Of a stretch of DNA of 64,000 nt, positions 54,238 to 64,000 are shown piece by piece. Numbering within the stretch: the first letter of the stretch is position 1; every line of letters starts with the position of its first letter. Under the pieces are notes generated by a model. The model was not told the DNA's origin. It worked only from the letters and a program-made list of their open reading frames with translations, and searched no databases. A program made the position numbers and the translations under genes. Origin of the DNA: an uncultured Comamonas sp. (GTDB lineage: Bacteria; Pseudomonadota; Gammaproteobacteria; Burkholderiales; Burkholderiaceae_C); contig CAMZGS010000003.1 in the NCBI GenBank assembly GCA_947306475.1, positions 1-64,000 on the forward strand, in the 5' to 3' direction.

Positions 54238-54756
54238 TTACAGCGGGCGTTCATCGTCGTTCACCGGTGCCCGGCGCTGGGGCGCCAGCAGCAGTGCCAC
54301 CGCCAGGGGCCACAACAGCCCTTCCAGCAGCGGAGCCAACGTCAGCCACAGGCCAGGGAACATGTCCCCGGCGAGCATGCGCACCAGCATCTGCAGGGCA
54401 TGCGCCATGAAGAACAGCGGCAGCATCTGCAGCGCCTGGTTCCACCCGGAGAACCACAGCAGGCGCCGGCTGTTGTGCTGGGCCACATACATCACCAGCA
54501 CATAGGCCAGAGCGTGCTGGCCCAGCAGCGCGGTCTGTTGCACATCCATGGCCAGCCCCAGCACAAAGGCCCAGGTCAGGCCCATGCGATGCGGCTGGTG
54601 CACCCCCCAGAAGGCCAGCACCAGCAGCAACATGTCGGGCATGCCAACCCAGCTGCTGGTAGGCAGCAGATTCAGCGCCAGCGCCAGCGCCACACTCAGA
54701 GCAATGAACCAGGGGTTGGCCGGCAGCAGCAGCTGCTCGCCACGCGGCATGATCAT
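54238..54756 (-). CDS. mreD: Rod shape-determining protein MreD
   Basis: Inner-membrane elongasome protein of 172 residues with five or six hydrophobic helices: LPANPWFIALSVALALALNLLP, MPDMLLLVLAFWGVHQP and GLTWAFVLGLAMDVQQTALLGQHALAYVLVMYVAQ, typical of MreD. The ATG overlaps the mreC stop by 4 bases, indicating coupling. Confidence 0.93.
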   Translation of the reverse strand: MIMPRGEQLLLPANPWFIALSVALALALNLLPTSSWVGMPDMLLLVLAFWGVHQPHRMGLTWAFVLGLAMDVQQTALLGQHALAYVLVMYVAQHNSRRLLWFSGWNQALQMLPLFFMAHALQMLVRMLAGDMFPGLWLTLAPLLEGLLWPLAVALLLAPQRRAPVNDDERPL

Positions 54757-55760
54757 GGCTTCTCCTCCTGCGCGGGCAGACTTCCGCCTGCGCGGCGTTG
54801 TGCGGATTTGTCCTCACGCGCCTTTTTCTCGGCCTCGGGATGGGGGGCCAGCAGGCTGGCCACCTCGGCTGCTGCCTCGGTCGGCATCTGCCGGGCCTGC
54901 GCCTCCTGCCAGGGCGTCAGCAGCACCACATGGCGCGCGCCCTGCATGCGCGCCAGCGGCTCGGCCACGATGCGCAGGAACGCCGTCGCGCCTGGGCGCT
55001 CCACTTCCTGGATGCGTGCCACCGGCAGCCCGGCCGGATAGACACCATCGATACCGCTGGTGACAAGCACGTCGCCCGCCTGCACATCGGCATCGCTGGC
55101 CATGTAGCGCAACTCCACTGCATCAGCACCCAGGTTGGAGGCCAGCCCATACGCCACGCCGCGCACCCCTGTGCGCTCAATCGCCACCGGAATGGCCATG
55201 TCGCGATCGACCAGCAGGCGCACTTCGCTGGTGAAGGGCTGCACGCGCACCACCTGCCCCAGCACCCCATACTCGTCCACCACGGGACTGCCGGGCAGCA
55301 CCCCGGCGACCTGGCCCCTGTCCACAATCACCCGGCGCGTGTAGCTGTCGGGCGATTCGTACACCACTTCCCCCGCCAGGGTCGGTACCTTCAGGCGCGG
55401 ACGCAGCTCCAGCAGCGCGCGCAGGCGGCGGTTTTCCTCGTCCAGCTCCTGCGCCTGGCGGGCCTGCAGGCTCAGGCTGGCCAGCTGGCGCTGGGCATCG
55501 TTGGCTGCACTTTGCGCGGCCTCCACCGTCTCCAGGTAGCTCAGGCCGTCGCTGACGGCACGCAGCGGCTGCAACAGCGACCACTGCACCGGATACAGCG
55601 CCGCCGCAATGGCCTGGCGCACCGGGTTGATGAGATGCCAGCGCGCATCCACCAGCATCAGCACCAGCGCCAGCAGGCAGAAAACTGCCAGCTGCACCGG
55701 CTCGGGCAGGCGGTTCTTGAACAGGGACGGAGCATCACGCTCCAGCGTTCGCAGACTCAT
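54753..55760 (-). CDS. mreC: Rod shape-determining protein MreC
   Basis: Periplasmic elongasome scaffold of 335 residues. An N-terminal transmembrane helix (about 20-40) is followed by a coiled coil (AAQSAANDAQRQLASLSLQARQAQELDEENRRLRALLEL) and the beta-barrel domain (VVDEYGVLGQVVRVQPFTSEVRLLVD). The ATG at 55760 has only a weak ribosome site; an upstream GTG at 55775 would add five residues. It lies between mreB (154 bases upstream) and mreD. Confidence 0.94.
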   Translation of the reverse strand: MSLRTLERDAPSLFKNRLPEPVQLAVFCLLALVLMLVDARWHLINPVRQAIAAALYPVQWSLLQPLRAVSDGLSYLETVEAAQSAANDAQRQLASLSLQARQAQELDEENRRLRALLELRPRLKVPTLAGEVVYESPDSYTRRVIVDRGQVAGVLPGSPVVDEYGVLGQVVRVQPFTSEVRLLVDRDMAIPVAIERTGVRGVAYGLASNLGADAVELRYMASDADVQAGDVLVTSGIDGVYPAGLPVARIQEVERPGATAFLRIVAEPLARMQGARHVVLLTPWQEAQARQMPTEAAAEVASLLAPHPEAEKKAREDKSAQRRAGGSLPAQEEKP

Positions 55761-55913
55761 ACCTGTGCCATGCACCCAGGGCGTTCAGGGCCGCCGCTGC
55801 GGCCCGGACAACCGAAGCGCTGCGATGGGGACGAGGCGCGAAGCCACGGACGGCACATCCGGTTCGACAAGGCTGAGCGACGACGCATCAAGGCGGGGCG
55901 GTGAACGAAATCC

Positions 55914-56957
<1,044 letters not shown>

Positions 56958-57173
56958 TCAAAATCCTTTACGGCACGGCATGCGCTTCGGCGGACCGTCG
57001 CCGGGCTGAGTGGGTAGAAAACAGGGGGGTAAGGGGGGTTTTTGCGCGCCTCGACCGCCATATAAACCGGTAAACGCGCAAAGGCAAGATAATAACGCAT
57101 ACCTGTGAATAACTTTAGGCCTGCACACCACAGTCCGTCAGCTTTACATCCGGTTTCTGGCCGGTTTTGCACC

Positions 57174-57473
57174 ATGGCACTTACCTCTCAAGACATCGAC
57201 CGCATCGCCAACCTGGCGCGGCTTGAGCTTTCGCCTGCCGAAAGCGAGCGCATGCTCACGCAACTGAACAGCTTTTTTGACATCGTCACCAAGATGCAGG
57301 CCGTGGACACCACCGGCGTGCAGCCTCTGGCACATCCTGTCGCAGCCATTCAGGACGTGGTGCTGCGCCTGCGCGAAGACGAGGCCTGGGAGCCCAACCA
57401 GCGCGAAGCCAACATGCGCAACGCCCCCGCACAGGCAGAGGGGTTGTTCCTCGTTCCCAAGGTCATCGAATAA
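57174..57473 (+). CDS. gatC: Asp-tRNA(Asn)/Glu-tRNA(Gln) amidotransferase subunit C
   Basis: Small subunit that stabilises GatA on GatB. From the ATG at 57174 ([19 protein letters not shown]) the protein has 99 residues, normal length; an upstream in-frame start at 57105 adds 23 residues of no homology. It is divergent from mreB across about 215 gene-free bases and 14 bases before gatA. Confidence 0.95.
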   Translation: MALTSQDIDRIANLARLELSPAESERMLTQLNSFFDIVTKMQAVDTTGVQPLAHPVAAIQDVVLRLREDEAWEPNQREANMRNAPAQAEGLFLVPKVIE

Positions 57474-57487
57474 GCCGGCACATCCTC

Positions 57488-58978
57488 ATGAGCAACACTG
57501 AACTGCACCACCTGAGCGTGGCCGAGCTGGCCGCGCAGCTGAAGAACAAGCAAGTCTCCGCGGTCGAGGCCACACAGCACTTTCTGGCCCGCGCCAGACA
57601 GCACCAAAACCTTGGCGCCTTTGTGTCTATCAACGAAGACGTCACCCTGGCCCAGGCCAGGGCCGCGGACGCACTGATCGCCCAGGGCAAGGGCGGCCGC
57701 TTGGCCGGTGTGCCTATCGCGCACAAGGACATCTTCGTCACCAAGGACTTCCCCACCACTGCCGCCTCCAAGATGCTGGAAGGCTATATGTCGCCCTTTG
57801 ACGCGACCGTGGTGACCAAGCTGGCCAACGCTGGCGTAGTGACACTGGGCAAGCTCAACTGCGACGAATTCGCCATGGGCGGTGCCAACGAGAATTCCGC
57901 CATTGCCCCCGTGGGCTTTGACGCAGCCCAGCCCGTGCGCAACCCCTGGAACACCGAGCGCGTGCCCGGTGGCTCCTCCGGTGGCTCGGCCGCTGCCGTG
58001 GCCGCCCGTCTGGCCCCTGCCGTGACCGGTACGGACACCGGCGGCTCCATCCGCCAGCCTGCATCCTTCTGCGGCATTACCGGCATCAAGCCCACCTATG
58101 GCCGCGCCAGCCGCTACGGCATGATCGCGTTCGCCTCGTCGCTGGACCAGGCCGGCCCCATGGGCCGCAGCGCCGAAGACTGCGCACTGCTGCTGTCCGA
58201 AATGTGCGGCCCCGACCTCGACCGCGACTCCACCAGCCTGGACGTGCCTGCCGAAGACTTCACCGCCAAGCTCAACGACAGCATCGAAGGCCTGCGCATT
58301 GGCGTGCCTGCCGAGTTCTTTGGTGAAGGCCTGAGCGCCGACGTGCGCGCCACCGTGGACGCTGCCCTGAAGGAATACGAAAAGCTGGGCGCCAAGCTGG
58401 TGCCCATCTCGCTGCCCCGTACCGAGCTGTCCGTGCCCGTGTACTACATCCTGGCACCTGCGGAAGCCTCGTCCAACCTGTCGCGCTTTGACGGTGTGAA
58501 GTTCGGCCACCGCGCCAAGGACTTTGCCGACCTGAACGACATGTACAAGAAGACCCGCGCCGAAGGCTTTGGCGACGAGGTCAAGCGCCGCATCATGATC
58601 GGTGCCTATGTGCTGTCCGAAGGCTATTACGACGCCTACTACCTGCAGGCCCAGAAGATCCGCCGCATGATTGCCGACGACTTCCAGGCCGCCTTCAAGG
58701 ACTGCGACGTGATCGCCGGCCCCGCCGCGCCCACCACCGCATGGGCCATTGGCGGCAAGGCCGACCCCGTGTCCAACTACCTGGCTGACGTGTTCACCCT
58801 GCCTGCATCGCTGGCGGGTCTGCCCGGCCTGTCCCTGCCTGCCGGTTTTGGCGACGGTGGCATGCCCGTGGGCCTGCAGCTGATTGGTAACTACTTCAGC
58901 GAAGCCCGCCTGCTCAACGCCGCACACCGCTTCCAGCAGGCCACGGACTTCCACCTGCAACGCCCCGCAGGTATCTAA
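57488..58978 (+). CDS. gatA: Asp-tRNA(Asn)/Glu-tRNA(Gln) amidotransferase subunit A
   Basis: Amidase subunit releasing ammonia from glutamine. The protein has 496 residues. The Ser-cisSer-Lys amidase triad is visible: Lys in VPIAHKDIF (about residue 79) and the serines in [13 protein letters not shown] and [17 protein letters not shown]. It is followed by a 115-base gap containing a repeat, then gatB. Confidence 0.97.
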   Translation: MSNTELHHLSVAELAAQLKNKQVSAVEATQHFLARARQHQNLGAFVSINEDVTLAQARAADALIAQGKGGRLAGVPIAHKDIFVTKDFPTTAASKMLEGYMSPFDATVVTKLANAGVVTLGKLNCDEFAMGGANENSAIAPVGFDAAQPVRNPWNTERVPGGSSGGSAAAVAARLAPAVTGTDTGGSIRQPASFCGITGIKPTYGRASRYGMIAFASSLDQAGPMGRSAEDCALLLSEMCGPDLDRDSTSLDVPAEDFTAKLNDSIEGLRIGVPAEFFGEGLSADVRATVDAALKEYEKLGAKLVPISLPRTELSVPVYYILAPAEASSNLSRFDGVKFGHRAKDFADLNDMYKKTRAEGFGDEVKRRIMIGAYVLSEGYYDAYYLQAQKIRRMIADDFQAAFKDCDVIAGPAAPTTAWAIGGKADPVSNYLADVFTLPASLAGLPGLSLPAGFGDGGMPVGLQLIGNYFSEARLLNAAHRFQQATDFHLQRPAGI

Positions 58979-58979
58979 A

Positions 58980-59075
58980 CGATAGCTGCCAGCGCTTGAT
59001 TTCCAAGGTTTTTAGAAATAAAACACTTTGAAACCAAGCAAATACGGGCGCTAGCAGCTTTTCTATTCATAGCAG
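58980..59075. repeat. Palindromic intergenic repeat between gatA and gatB
   Basis: The terminal arms AGCTGCCAGCGC (58984-58995) and GCGCTAGCAGCT (59048-59059) are inverted copies with 11 of 12 matches. This is the cleanest terminal inverted repeat of the family, and the ATAGCTGCCAGCGCTTG end matches the half-copy near dnaN/gyrB. It lies inside the gatCAB operon. Confidence 0.65.
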
Positions 59076-59093
59076 CAAGGACACATCAGCATC

Positions 59094-60539
59094 ATGACTG
59101 CGAAACTGATCAACGGGTACGAAGTCGTCATCGGCTTTGAAACCCACGCCCAACTGGCGACCCACTCCAAAATCTTCAGCCGCGCCAGCACCGCCTTTGG
59201 CGCCGAGCCCAACACCCAGGCCTGCGCCGTGGACATGGCCCTGCCCGGCACCCTGCCCGTGATGAACAAGAAGGCTGTGGAATGCGCCATCAAGCTCGGC
59301 CTGGCGCTGGGCAGCCACATCGCGCCCCGCAGCATTTTTGCGCGCAAGAACTACTTCTACCCCGACCTGCCCAAGGGCTACCAGATCTCCCAGTTCGAGA
59401 TCCCCGTGGTGCAAGGCGGTGAGGTGCACTTTTACGTGGGCGACGAACTCAAGACCGTGCGTCTGGTACGTGCCCACCTGGAAGAAGACGCGGGCAAGTC
59501 CGTGCACGACCAGTTCCCCACCGAGTCCGGCATTGACCTGAACCGCGCCGGCACCCCGCTGCTGGAAATCGTGACCGAACCCGACATCCGCAGCACCGAA
59601 GAAGCCGTGGCCTACGCCAAGGAACTGCACAAGATCGTCACCTGGATCGGCATCTGCGACGGCAACATGCAGGAAGGCAGCTTCCGCTGCGACGCCAACG
59701 TGTCCGTGCGCAAGCCCGGCCAGCCGCTGGGCACCCGCCGCGAGATCAAGAACCTGAACTCGTTCCGCAACATGCAGATCGCCATCGATTACGAAATTCG
59801 CTGGCAGATCGAGCAGATCGAAGACGGCTACGAGATCCAGCAGGCCACCGTGCTGTTCAACCCCGACACGGGCGAAACCCGCGCCATGCGCACCAAGGAA
59901 GACGCGGCCGACTACCGCTACTTCCCCGACCCCGACCTGCCGCCGCTGGTCATTGCCGACAGCTGGGTGCAGGACGTGAAAGCCGCCATGCCCGAGCTGC
60001 CCCGCCACATGGCCGCCCGCTTTGTGGAGCAGTACAGCCTGCCCGAGTACGACGCCACCACGCTGACCCAAAGCCAGGAAATGGCCGCCTACTTCGAGCG
60101 CACGGCACAGGCCTGCGGCCAGCCCAAGCTGGCCTCCAACTGGGTGATGGGCGAAATCTCACGCCGCCTGAACAACGAAGAAATCGGCATGGATGCGGTG
60201 AAGGTGAGCAGCGACCAGCTGGCCGCCCTGATCCAGCGCATCGTGGACGGCACCATCTCCAACAACGCTGCCAAGCAAGTGTTTGAAGCGCTGTGGACCG
60301 GTGAAGGCTCGGACGTGGACGCCGTGATCGAAGCCAAGGGCCTCAAGCAGATGAACGACACCGGCGCGCTGGAGAAGATCATTGACGAAGTGATCGCCGC
60401 CAACCCCGGCAACGTCGAGCAGTACAAGGCCGGCAAGGACAAGGCCTTCAACGCCCTGGTCGGCCAGGTCATGAAGGCTTCCAAAGGCAAGGCCAACCCG
60501 GCGCAGGTCAACGCCCTGCTCAAGGCCAAGCTGGGCTGA
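59094..60539 (+). CDS. gatB: Asp-tRNA(Asn)/Glu-tRNA(Gln) amidotransferase subunit B
   Basis: Kinase/amidotransferase subunit that phosphorylates and amidates the misacylated tRNA. The protein has 481 residues. [63 protein letters not shown] and [13 protein letters not shown] are hallmark GatB segments, and the YqeY/tail domain ends ALLKAKLG. A strong hairpin follows. Confidence 0.97.
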   Translation: MTAKLINGYEVVIGFETHAQLATHSKIFSRASTAFGAEPNTQACAVDMALPGTLPVMNKKAVECAIKLGLALGSHIAPRSIFARKNYFYPDLPKGYQISQFEIPVVQGGEVHFYVGDELKTVRLVRAHLEEDAGKSVHDQFPTESGIDLNRAGTPLLEIVTEPDIRSTEEAVAYAKELHKIVTWIGICDGNMQEGSFRCDANVSVRKPGQPLGTRREIKNLNSFRNMQIAIDYEIRWQIEQIEDGYEIQQATVLFNPDTGETRAMRTKEDAADYRYFPDPDLPPLVIADSWVQDVKAAMPELPRHMAARFVEQYSLPEYDATTLTQSQEMAAYFERTAQACGQPKLASNWVMGEISRRLNNEEIGMDAVKVSSDQLAALIQRIVDGTISNNAAKQVFEALWTGEGSDVDAVIEAKGLKQMNDTGALEKIIDEVIAANPGNVEQYKAGKDKAFNALVGQVMKASKGKANPAQVNALLKAKLG

Positions 60540-60593
60540 GCACCCGCTGCTGCACAAGCACGCTGCACGTCAGCGTGCCGGCCCCCACTGCAG

Positions 60594-60626
60594 GCCGCAG
60601 GCAGCACATGCCTGCGGCTTTGTTGT
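60594..60626 (+). terminator. Terminator after gatCAB
   Basis: A perfect 10-base stem GCCGCAGGCA / TGCCTGCGGC (60594-60603, 60609-60618) with a 5-base loop, followed by TTTGTTGT. Confidence 0.75.
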
Positions 60627-60648
60627 CTGTCCGCCCAGAAAAACTGCC

Positions 60649-61299
60649 GTGATCTTCGCCAACGCCCCCCTCATCGAATCCGAAAAAGAGCGCAACCTCT
60701 GCGCCAAGTTTTTCGCCGGCTACTTTTTCAACGAATTCATACCCGGCTACTCCAAGCGCATCAACCTGTTCAACCGCTACATCCAGGAAGTTTCCAGGCG
60801 CGAGGATCTGCGCCTGCACGCCCCCAACATCTCTTTCGACACGCACGCCTATCTGGTGCATGAACGCCTGCGCAGCAAACTCTCGGACGTGCTGATTTCC
60901 GACCCCGCGCACAAGATCTTTCTGTTCATCGAAACCAAATACCTGACCAACTGGACCTACGCCACCGATGTGGCCAAAAGCCTGGAGCGCCTGGAAAAGG
61001 TGTTCGACACCGAGAAAAAGCCACATTTGCAGGACGCCCGGCACCATTACTTTGTGCTGACCTCCCGGCGCAAGGAAGAAGCCGCAGGCCGCCTGATCAC
61101 GCACGGCACCAGCACAGTGCCCATCACCACCCCAGCTGAAACCGTCACCAAAAACTTCACCAGCCTGCTGTATTGGGAGGATCTGACGCAAATGTGCGAG
61201 CGCATGGAAGTGCGCCAGTACATGGAAGCGCGGCTCAAGCTGTGTGTGCATGGGAGCCGCAATCAGCACAGGTCAACGTACTTCCTGCCCGGTGCTTGA
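60649..61299 (+). CDS. Hypothetical protein with PD-(D/E)XK nuclease-like core
   Basis: A 216-residue protein that I do not recognise as a named family. It would start at a GTG (60649); no Met occurs early and no clear ribosome site precedes it, so the start is uncertain. The segment KLSDVLISDPAHKIFLFIETKYLTNW has Asp80 and Glu95-x-Lys97 in the spacing of a PD-(D/E)XK metal site, and a following helix ATDVAKSLERLEKVF fits that fold. The final 20 residues look less ordered. It lies just after the gatB terminator, on its own. A role as a nuclease or in DNA defence is possible but unproven. Confidence 0.55.
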   Translation: MIFANAPLIESEKERNLCAKFFAGYFFNEFIPGYSKRINLFNRYIQEVSRREDLRLHAPNISFDTHAYLVHERLRSKLSDVLISDPAHKIFLFIETKYLTNWTYATDVAKSLERLEKVFDTEKKPHLQDARHHYFVLTSRRKEEAAGRLITHGTSTVPITTPAETVTKNFTSLLYWEDLTQMCERMEVRQYMEARLKLCVHGSRNQHRSTYFLPGA

Positions 61300-61426
61300 G
61301 GGGCTGGCCTGCCGATATGGCGGCCATTCCACCAAAGAGTGCGATACGGATGCCCCACCTCCCGGCGCATTCATCGCAACAAGTGCCATGGCAATGCTTG
61401 TCGCCCTATTCAAGGGGCATCTGCTC

Positions 61427-61520
61427 CAAAAATAAAAGCTTCTTCCGCGCATCAGATAATGATTTCACAAACAAAATATAGTGAAATCAAGGCATAGCAA
61501 GCGGATAGCGCTATTTTTGC
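61427..61520. repeat. Palindromic intergenic repeat between the two nuclease-like ORFs
   Basis: Central arms GATTTCAC (61461-61468) and GTGAAATC (61481-61488) lie inside flanks AAAAGCTTCTTCCGCGC and, inverted, AGCGCTATCCGCTTGCTATG. This arrangement parallels the copy at 2807. The rest of 61300-61541 shows no gene. Confidence 0.5.
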
Positions 61521-61541
61521 AGGAGCACAAATCACACCCTG

Positions 61542-62132
61542 CTAAAAACTGGCGCAATACGTCACTGGGTCCAGTTGGCAGTGCCGGTCAATGCTACCTG
61601 GCAAGGCAAAAATTTTCGGCTGCTTGCGAAACTCAAATACGCGATAGAGGTGGTACCTGTCCGCGTGGACTTGAGAGGTGCGCAGCTCATTGCGCGTCAC
61701 AAAAAGCGGCGTGTCTTTGGCGAAGCTGGTGGTTTTCACTTCAATCCACTGCTCGTTGCCTTCCAGGTCAAACGAACGAATATCAAAACCCAGACCGTCC
61801 CCCAATGTGACAGAGACATGCTCTACACGCTGCGCCAGATCGGGCAAGCCGTGGTGCTGTAGCTTCCACCGTTCGTAAGACAGAACAAACTGCTCCCCAG
61901 CCAAGCCCAGCGACTGATTGCGCGCCTCCTGGGCTAAATAGTCACGACGCGCAGGACTGTGGCGTAGGTAATCGGGCAACGACTCTTGCACCTGTTGCTT
62001 GCGCGGCGGGGGCTCCTGCCACACCTGATCCAACTGGACAAATTGCGGCGCTTGTGCAGGCTGGTTGACGGCGCTGATGCCGCTATCTCCGTTGGTGACC
62101 AGTCCGTGTTCTTCTTTGATTGCGTCATGCAC
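61542..62132 (-). CDS. DUF3883-domain protein, possible endonuclease-like remnant
   Basis: About 196 residues. The DUF3883 signature is clear at about 70-190: ARNQSLGLAGEQFVLSYER, VEHVSVTLGDGLGFDIRSFD, QWIEVKTTSFAKDTPLFVTRNEL and DRYHLYRVFEFRKQPKIFALPGS. Asp and Glu-Val-Lys form the PD-(D/E)XK-type metal site. The start is a GTG at 62132, with an in-frame TGA about 28 bases upstream, so this may be the C-terminal part of a longer protein. DUF3883 domains occur in restriction and defence proteins. No partner gene is visible; the neighbour at 60649 is convergent. Confidence 0.7.
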   Translation of the reverse strand: MHDAIKEEHGLVTNGDSGISAVNQPAQAPQFVQLDQVWQEPPPRKQQVQESLPDYLRHSPARRDYLAQEARNQSLGLAGEQFVLSYERWKLQHHGLPDLAQRVEHVSVTLGDGLGFDIRSFDLEGNEQWIEVKTTSFAKDTPLFVTRNELRTSQVHADRYHLYRVFEFRKQPKIFALPGSIDRHCQLDPVTYCASF

Positions 62133-62220
62133 GCGATCTTGCCAGGCTTGGCGCGCTCACACCTCAAATTAAAAAGCTGACTTCCAGTAGCTGTCCGAAC
62201 GGAGCGACGCAAGCGTGAAG

Positions 62221-62266
62221 GTTCCTTTTTGTCGCGCACAAAAAGGAACTCGGCCGTCGGGCCGAG
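62221..62266. terminator. Tandem hairpins between the DUF3883 gene and amino-acid permease gene
   Basis: GTTCCTTTTTGT (62221-62232) pairs perfectly with ACAAAAAGGAAC (62238-62249) over a 5-base loop, immediately followed by CTCGGCC / GGCCGAG (62249-62255, 62260-62266). A strong structure suitable as a terminator for the minus-strand permease operon; whether it is a mobile or repeated palindrome cannot be judged here. Confidence 0.55.
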
Positions 62267-62330
62267 ACCCGACTGCCACACCTCGATCAGGCAAGACGCA
62301 TGAAGACGCCCAAAGCGGCAAGCGACCGCC

Positions 62331-63029
62331 TCACCCCTGCCCCTGCATCCTCCCCACCCCACTGCGTCGCTCCACCGCCCAGGCCAGCAGATTCAGCGCC
62401 GAGCACAGCAGCCAATACACCGCCCCGACAAAAAGAAACACCTCAGCCGGGTTGACCATCAGCCGCGCATTGACCTGCGTGGCCAGAAAAGACAGCTCAC
62501 CCACACCGACGATGTAGGCCAGCGAGCTGTCCTTGATCAGCGAGACCCACTGGTTCACAAAGGAGGGCAGCATGACTTGCAGCGCCTGCGGCAGGATCAG
62601 AAAACGCAGCGCCTGCCAGCGCGTCATGCCCAGCGCCGCCCCGGCCTGCCACTGCCCGCTGGGAATGGCCCGGATACCCGCCGCCACGCCGTGCGCCAGA
62701 TAGGCGCCGCTGATGAGCGAGAGCGCACAGACCACGGAAAACAGTCCCGGCACATCCACGCCAAACAACAGCGGCAGCAGGAAGTAGGTCCAGAAGATCA
62801 GCATCAGCACCGGAATGGCGCGCAGAAAGCCCAGCACGGCGGTGAGTGCATGCAGCATCGGGCCACGGCCCATGACCAGGGCAATGCCAAACACCACACC
62901 GAAGATGGCCGAGAGCACGCCCGAGGTGCCGCACAGCAGCAGCGTAAGCAAGGCGCCGCCCGGCGGACCTTCAGGGAAGGTGCCCCACAGCAGGTACTGC
63001 CAGTCGTCGGCCAGTGCAGCAAAGTTCAT
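62331..63029 (-). CDS. Polar amino-acid ABC transporter permease 2 (GltK-like)
   Basis: Inner-membrane permease of 232 residues with about five hydrophobic helices. The EAA-type loop is GIRAIPSGQWQAGAALGMTRWQALRFLILPQALQVMLPSFVNQW. The start at 63029 overlaps the upstream permease stop by 4 bases. The pair is of the His/Glu/Gln polar amino-acid family; substrate is not determinable. Confidence 0.92.
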   Translation of the reverse strand: MNFAALADDWQYLLWGTFPEGPPGGALLTLLLCGTSGVLSAIFGVVFGIALVMGRGPMLHALTAVLGFLRAIPVLMLIFWTYFLLPLLFGVDVPGLFSVVCALSLISGAYLAHGVAAGIRAIPSGQWQAGAALGMTRWQALRFLILPQALQVMLPSFVNQWVSLIKDSSLAYIVGVGELSFLATQVNARLMVNPAEVFLFVGAVYWLLCSALNLLAWAVERRSGVGRMQGQG

Positions 63030-63766
63030 GCGGGCCTCCCGGGTTGTACGGCTTGCAGGCGGTGACCCAGCCACTGCAGCAGCACGATCAGCACGATGTA
63101 CAGCAACGTGGCAATGGCGTAGGCCTGAAAGGACTGGAAGGTCTCTGCCTCGACCTGGCGCGTGCGATAGGACAGTTCCATCAGGCCAATGGCCATGCCC
63201 AGCGAGGTGTTCTTGACAATGTTCATGTACTGCCCGAACAGAGGTGAGATCACGTTGCGCAGCGCCTGCGGCAGGACGATGTGGCGCAGCGCCTGCCACT
63301 GCGTCATGCCCAGCGACCGCGCGGCCTGCCACTGCCCGGAGGGAATGCTGCGCAGGCCGGCGCGGATTTCCTCGCCCACGTAGGCGGTGGAATACAGCAC
63401 CAGCCCGGTGATGGCGGCGATGACTTCAAAGGTCGGCACAAAGCGCAGCAGGGAATCTTCCGTCAGCGAATGGTGCTGGTTGAGCGCCTGCATCCAGTGC
63501 TCGGGCAGCAGGCTGGGCACGGCGAAGTACCAGAAGAACAGTTGCACCAGCAGCGGTGTATTGCGAAAGACCGACAGGTACAGCGCTGCCACACTGCGCA
63601 CCAGCCAGTGCCCGTTGCTGCGCGCCAGCGCAAACGGCAGGCCCAGCAACGAGGCCAGCACGATCACGCATACCGAGCTGCCGATGGTCACGTACCAGCC
63701 ACTGAGCAGCCAGTCCCAGTATTTGCCTGCCAGCAGGCCGGCAGGCAGGTTCCAGTCCATGGACAT
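63026..63766 (-). CDS. Polar amino-acid ABC transporter permease 1 (GltJ-like)
   Basis: A 246-residue permease. The start at 63766 (MSMDWNLPAGLLAGKYWDWLLSGW) is preceded by GGAAGC; an in-frame GTG further upstream would add ten residues. VFRNTPLLVQLFFWYFAVPSLLP and EEIRAGLRSIPSGQWQAARSLGMTQWQALRHIVLPQALR are typical of the GltJ/HisQ family. It precedes the second permease gene and follows the binding-protein gene, separated from it by an attenuator-like hairpin. Confidence 0.93.
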   Translation of the reverse strand: MSMDWNLPAGLLAGKYWDWLLSGWYVTIGSSVCVIVLASLLGLPFALARSNGHWLVRSVAALYLSVFRNTPLLVQLFFWYFAVPSLLPEHWMQALNQHHSLTEDSLLRFVPTFEVIAAITGLVLYSTAYVGEEIRAGLRSIPSGQWQAARSLGMTQWQALRHIVLPQALRNVISPLFGQYMNIVKNTSLGMAIGLMELSYRTRQVEAETFQSFQAYAIATLLYIVLIVLLQWLGHRLQAVQPGRPA

Positions 63767-63778
63767 GTTTGCTTCCAC

Positions 63779-63813
63779 AAAAAAAGACACCTGCACGCAA
63801 GAAGGTGCAGGTG
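63779..63813 (-). terminator. Hairpin with T-run between binding-protein and permease genes
   Basis: CACCTGCAC (63788-63796) and GTGCAGGTG (63805-63813), loop 8 bases, followed on the minus strand by GTC-less run of seven T (63779-63785). This intrinsic terminator within the operon probably gives more binding protein than permease. Confidence 0.75.
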
Positions 63814-63847
63814 CAAAAGGCCTACTTCCAGGGAGACGCCTGGATCG

Positions 63848-64000
63848 TCAGGTCGGGTCGCCAATCTTGAAGTTGCGCGGCAGCGGCGTGGCGCTGTTGG
63901 GGCCGAACCAGGTGTCGTAGATCCTGGCGGCCTTGCCCTGGGCTTCCAGGTCCTTGAGCGCCTGATTGACGAAGTCGGTCAGTGCGGTTTCCCCCTTGGG
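63848..64000 (-). CDS. Amino-acid ABC transporter substrate-binding protein, C-terminal end (cut by window)
   Basis: Only the last 50 residues are in the window, ending at a TGA (63848-63850). The tail contains LTDFVNQALKDLEAQGKAARIYDTWFGPNS, the usual C-terminus of GltI/HisJ-type binding proteins. It precedes the two permease genes on the same strand. Confidence 0.85.
   Translation of the reverse strand, partial: PKGETALTDFVNQALKDLEAQGKAARIYDTWFGPNSATPLPRNFKIGDPT

Noticed and set aside
52015..55041. 1008-codon plus-strand frame opposite mrdA, mreD and mreC
   Set aside because: Antisense to three recognised genes, with Gln/His/Arg-rich composition; an artefact of high GC.
61934..62362. Minus-strand frame overlapping the DUF3883 gene start in another frame
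   Set aside because: No domain similarity, and it runs through the tandem hairpins; the DUF3883 frame explains the coding signal.

Overview
The window looks like chromosomal DNA from a high-GC betaproteobacterium of the Comamonadaceae (Comamonas, Delftia or Acidovorax type). This rests on the gene neighbourhoods (leuS-lptE-holA, dnaA-dnaN-gyrB beside rpmH-rnpA-yidD-yidC-mnmE, mreBCD-mrdA beside gatCAB) and on a pmd-type protocatechuate 4,5-cleavage operon. Assignments come from reading the translated proteins and comparing with remembered family features; no database search was run.

Layout. 1-5.2 kb: 3' part of leuS, lptE, holA, a divergent MarR regulator, recA with a LexA-like palindrome, recX. 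5.3-16 kb: a YqhA-family membrane protein, then the replication-origin neighbourhood, with gyrB, dnaN and dnaA on the minus strand and rpmH, rnpA, yidD, yidC and mnmE on the plus strand; DnaA boxes lie between dnaA and rpmH. 16-52 kb: a continuous block of aromatic catabolism. 52-60.5 kb: cell-shape genes (mrdA, mreD, mreC, mreB) and the Asp/Glu-tRNA amidotransferase gatCAB. 60.6-62.1 kb: two small PD-(D/E)XK-like ORFs of unknown role. 62.3-64 kb: a polar amino-acid ABC importer running off the end.

The catabolic block reads as a pathway. A Liv-type ABC importer (19.2-24.1 kb) and a separate minus-strand group (hydroxycinnamoyl-CoA hydratase-lyase, NDP-forming CoA ligase, acyl-CoA dehydrogenase, porin; 25.2-31.3 kb) share a candidate operator, GTTAT-N5-ATAAY, upstream of each. 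A MarR gene ends just before the importer operon. Together they suggest uptake and side-chain shortening of p-coumarate/ferulate-like acids to the benzaldehyde. A pchACXF-type cluster (32.9-36.8 kb) supplies a benzaldehyde dehydrogenase and p-cresol methylhydroxylase. PobA (16.1-17.3 kb, beside an AraC regulator) converts 4-hydroxybenzoate to protocatechuate. A P450/ferredoxin/ferredoxin-reductase set (39.0-41.9 kb) may act on a methoxylated or alkylated aromatic. The operon at 44.5-51.8 kb (ModA-like protein, pmdK, E, F, D, a fused AB, C) would take protocatechuate to pyruvate and oxaloacetate.

Most notable points: the operon's dioxygenase is one 452-residue polypeptide with the alpha (LigA-like) domain before the beta (LigB-like) domain, while a second, separate alpha/beta dioxygenase pair with its own LysR gene and terminator lies 2-3 kb away; no 4-oxalomesaconate tautomerase or classical vanillate demethylase is recognisable here; and a family of short palindromic intergenic repeats recurs through the whole window.
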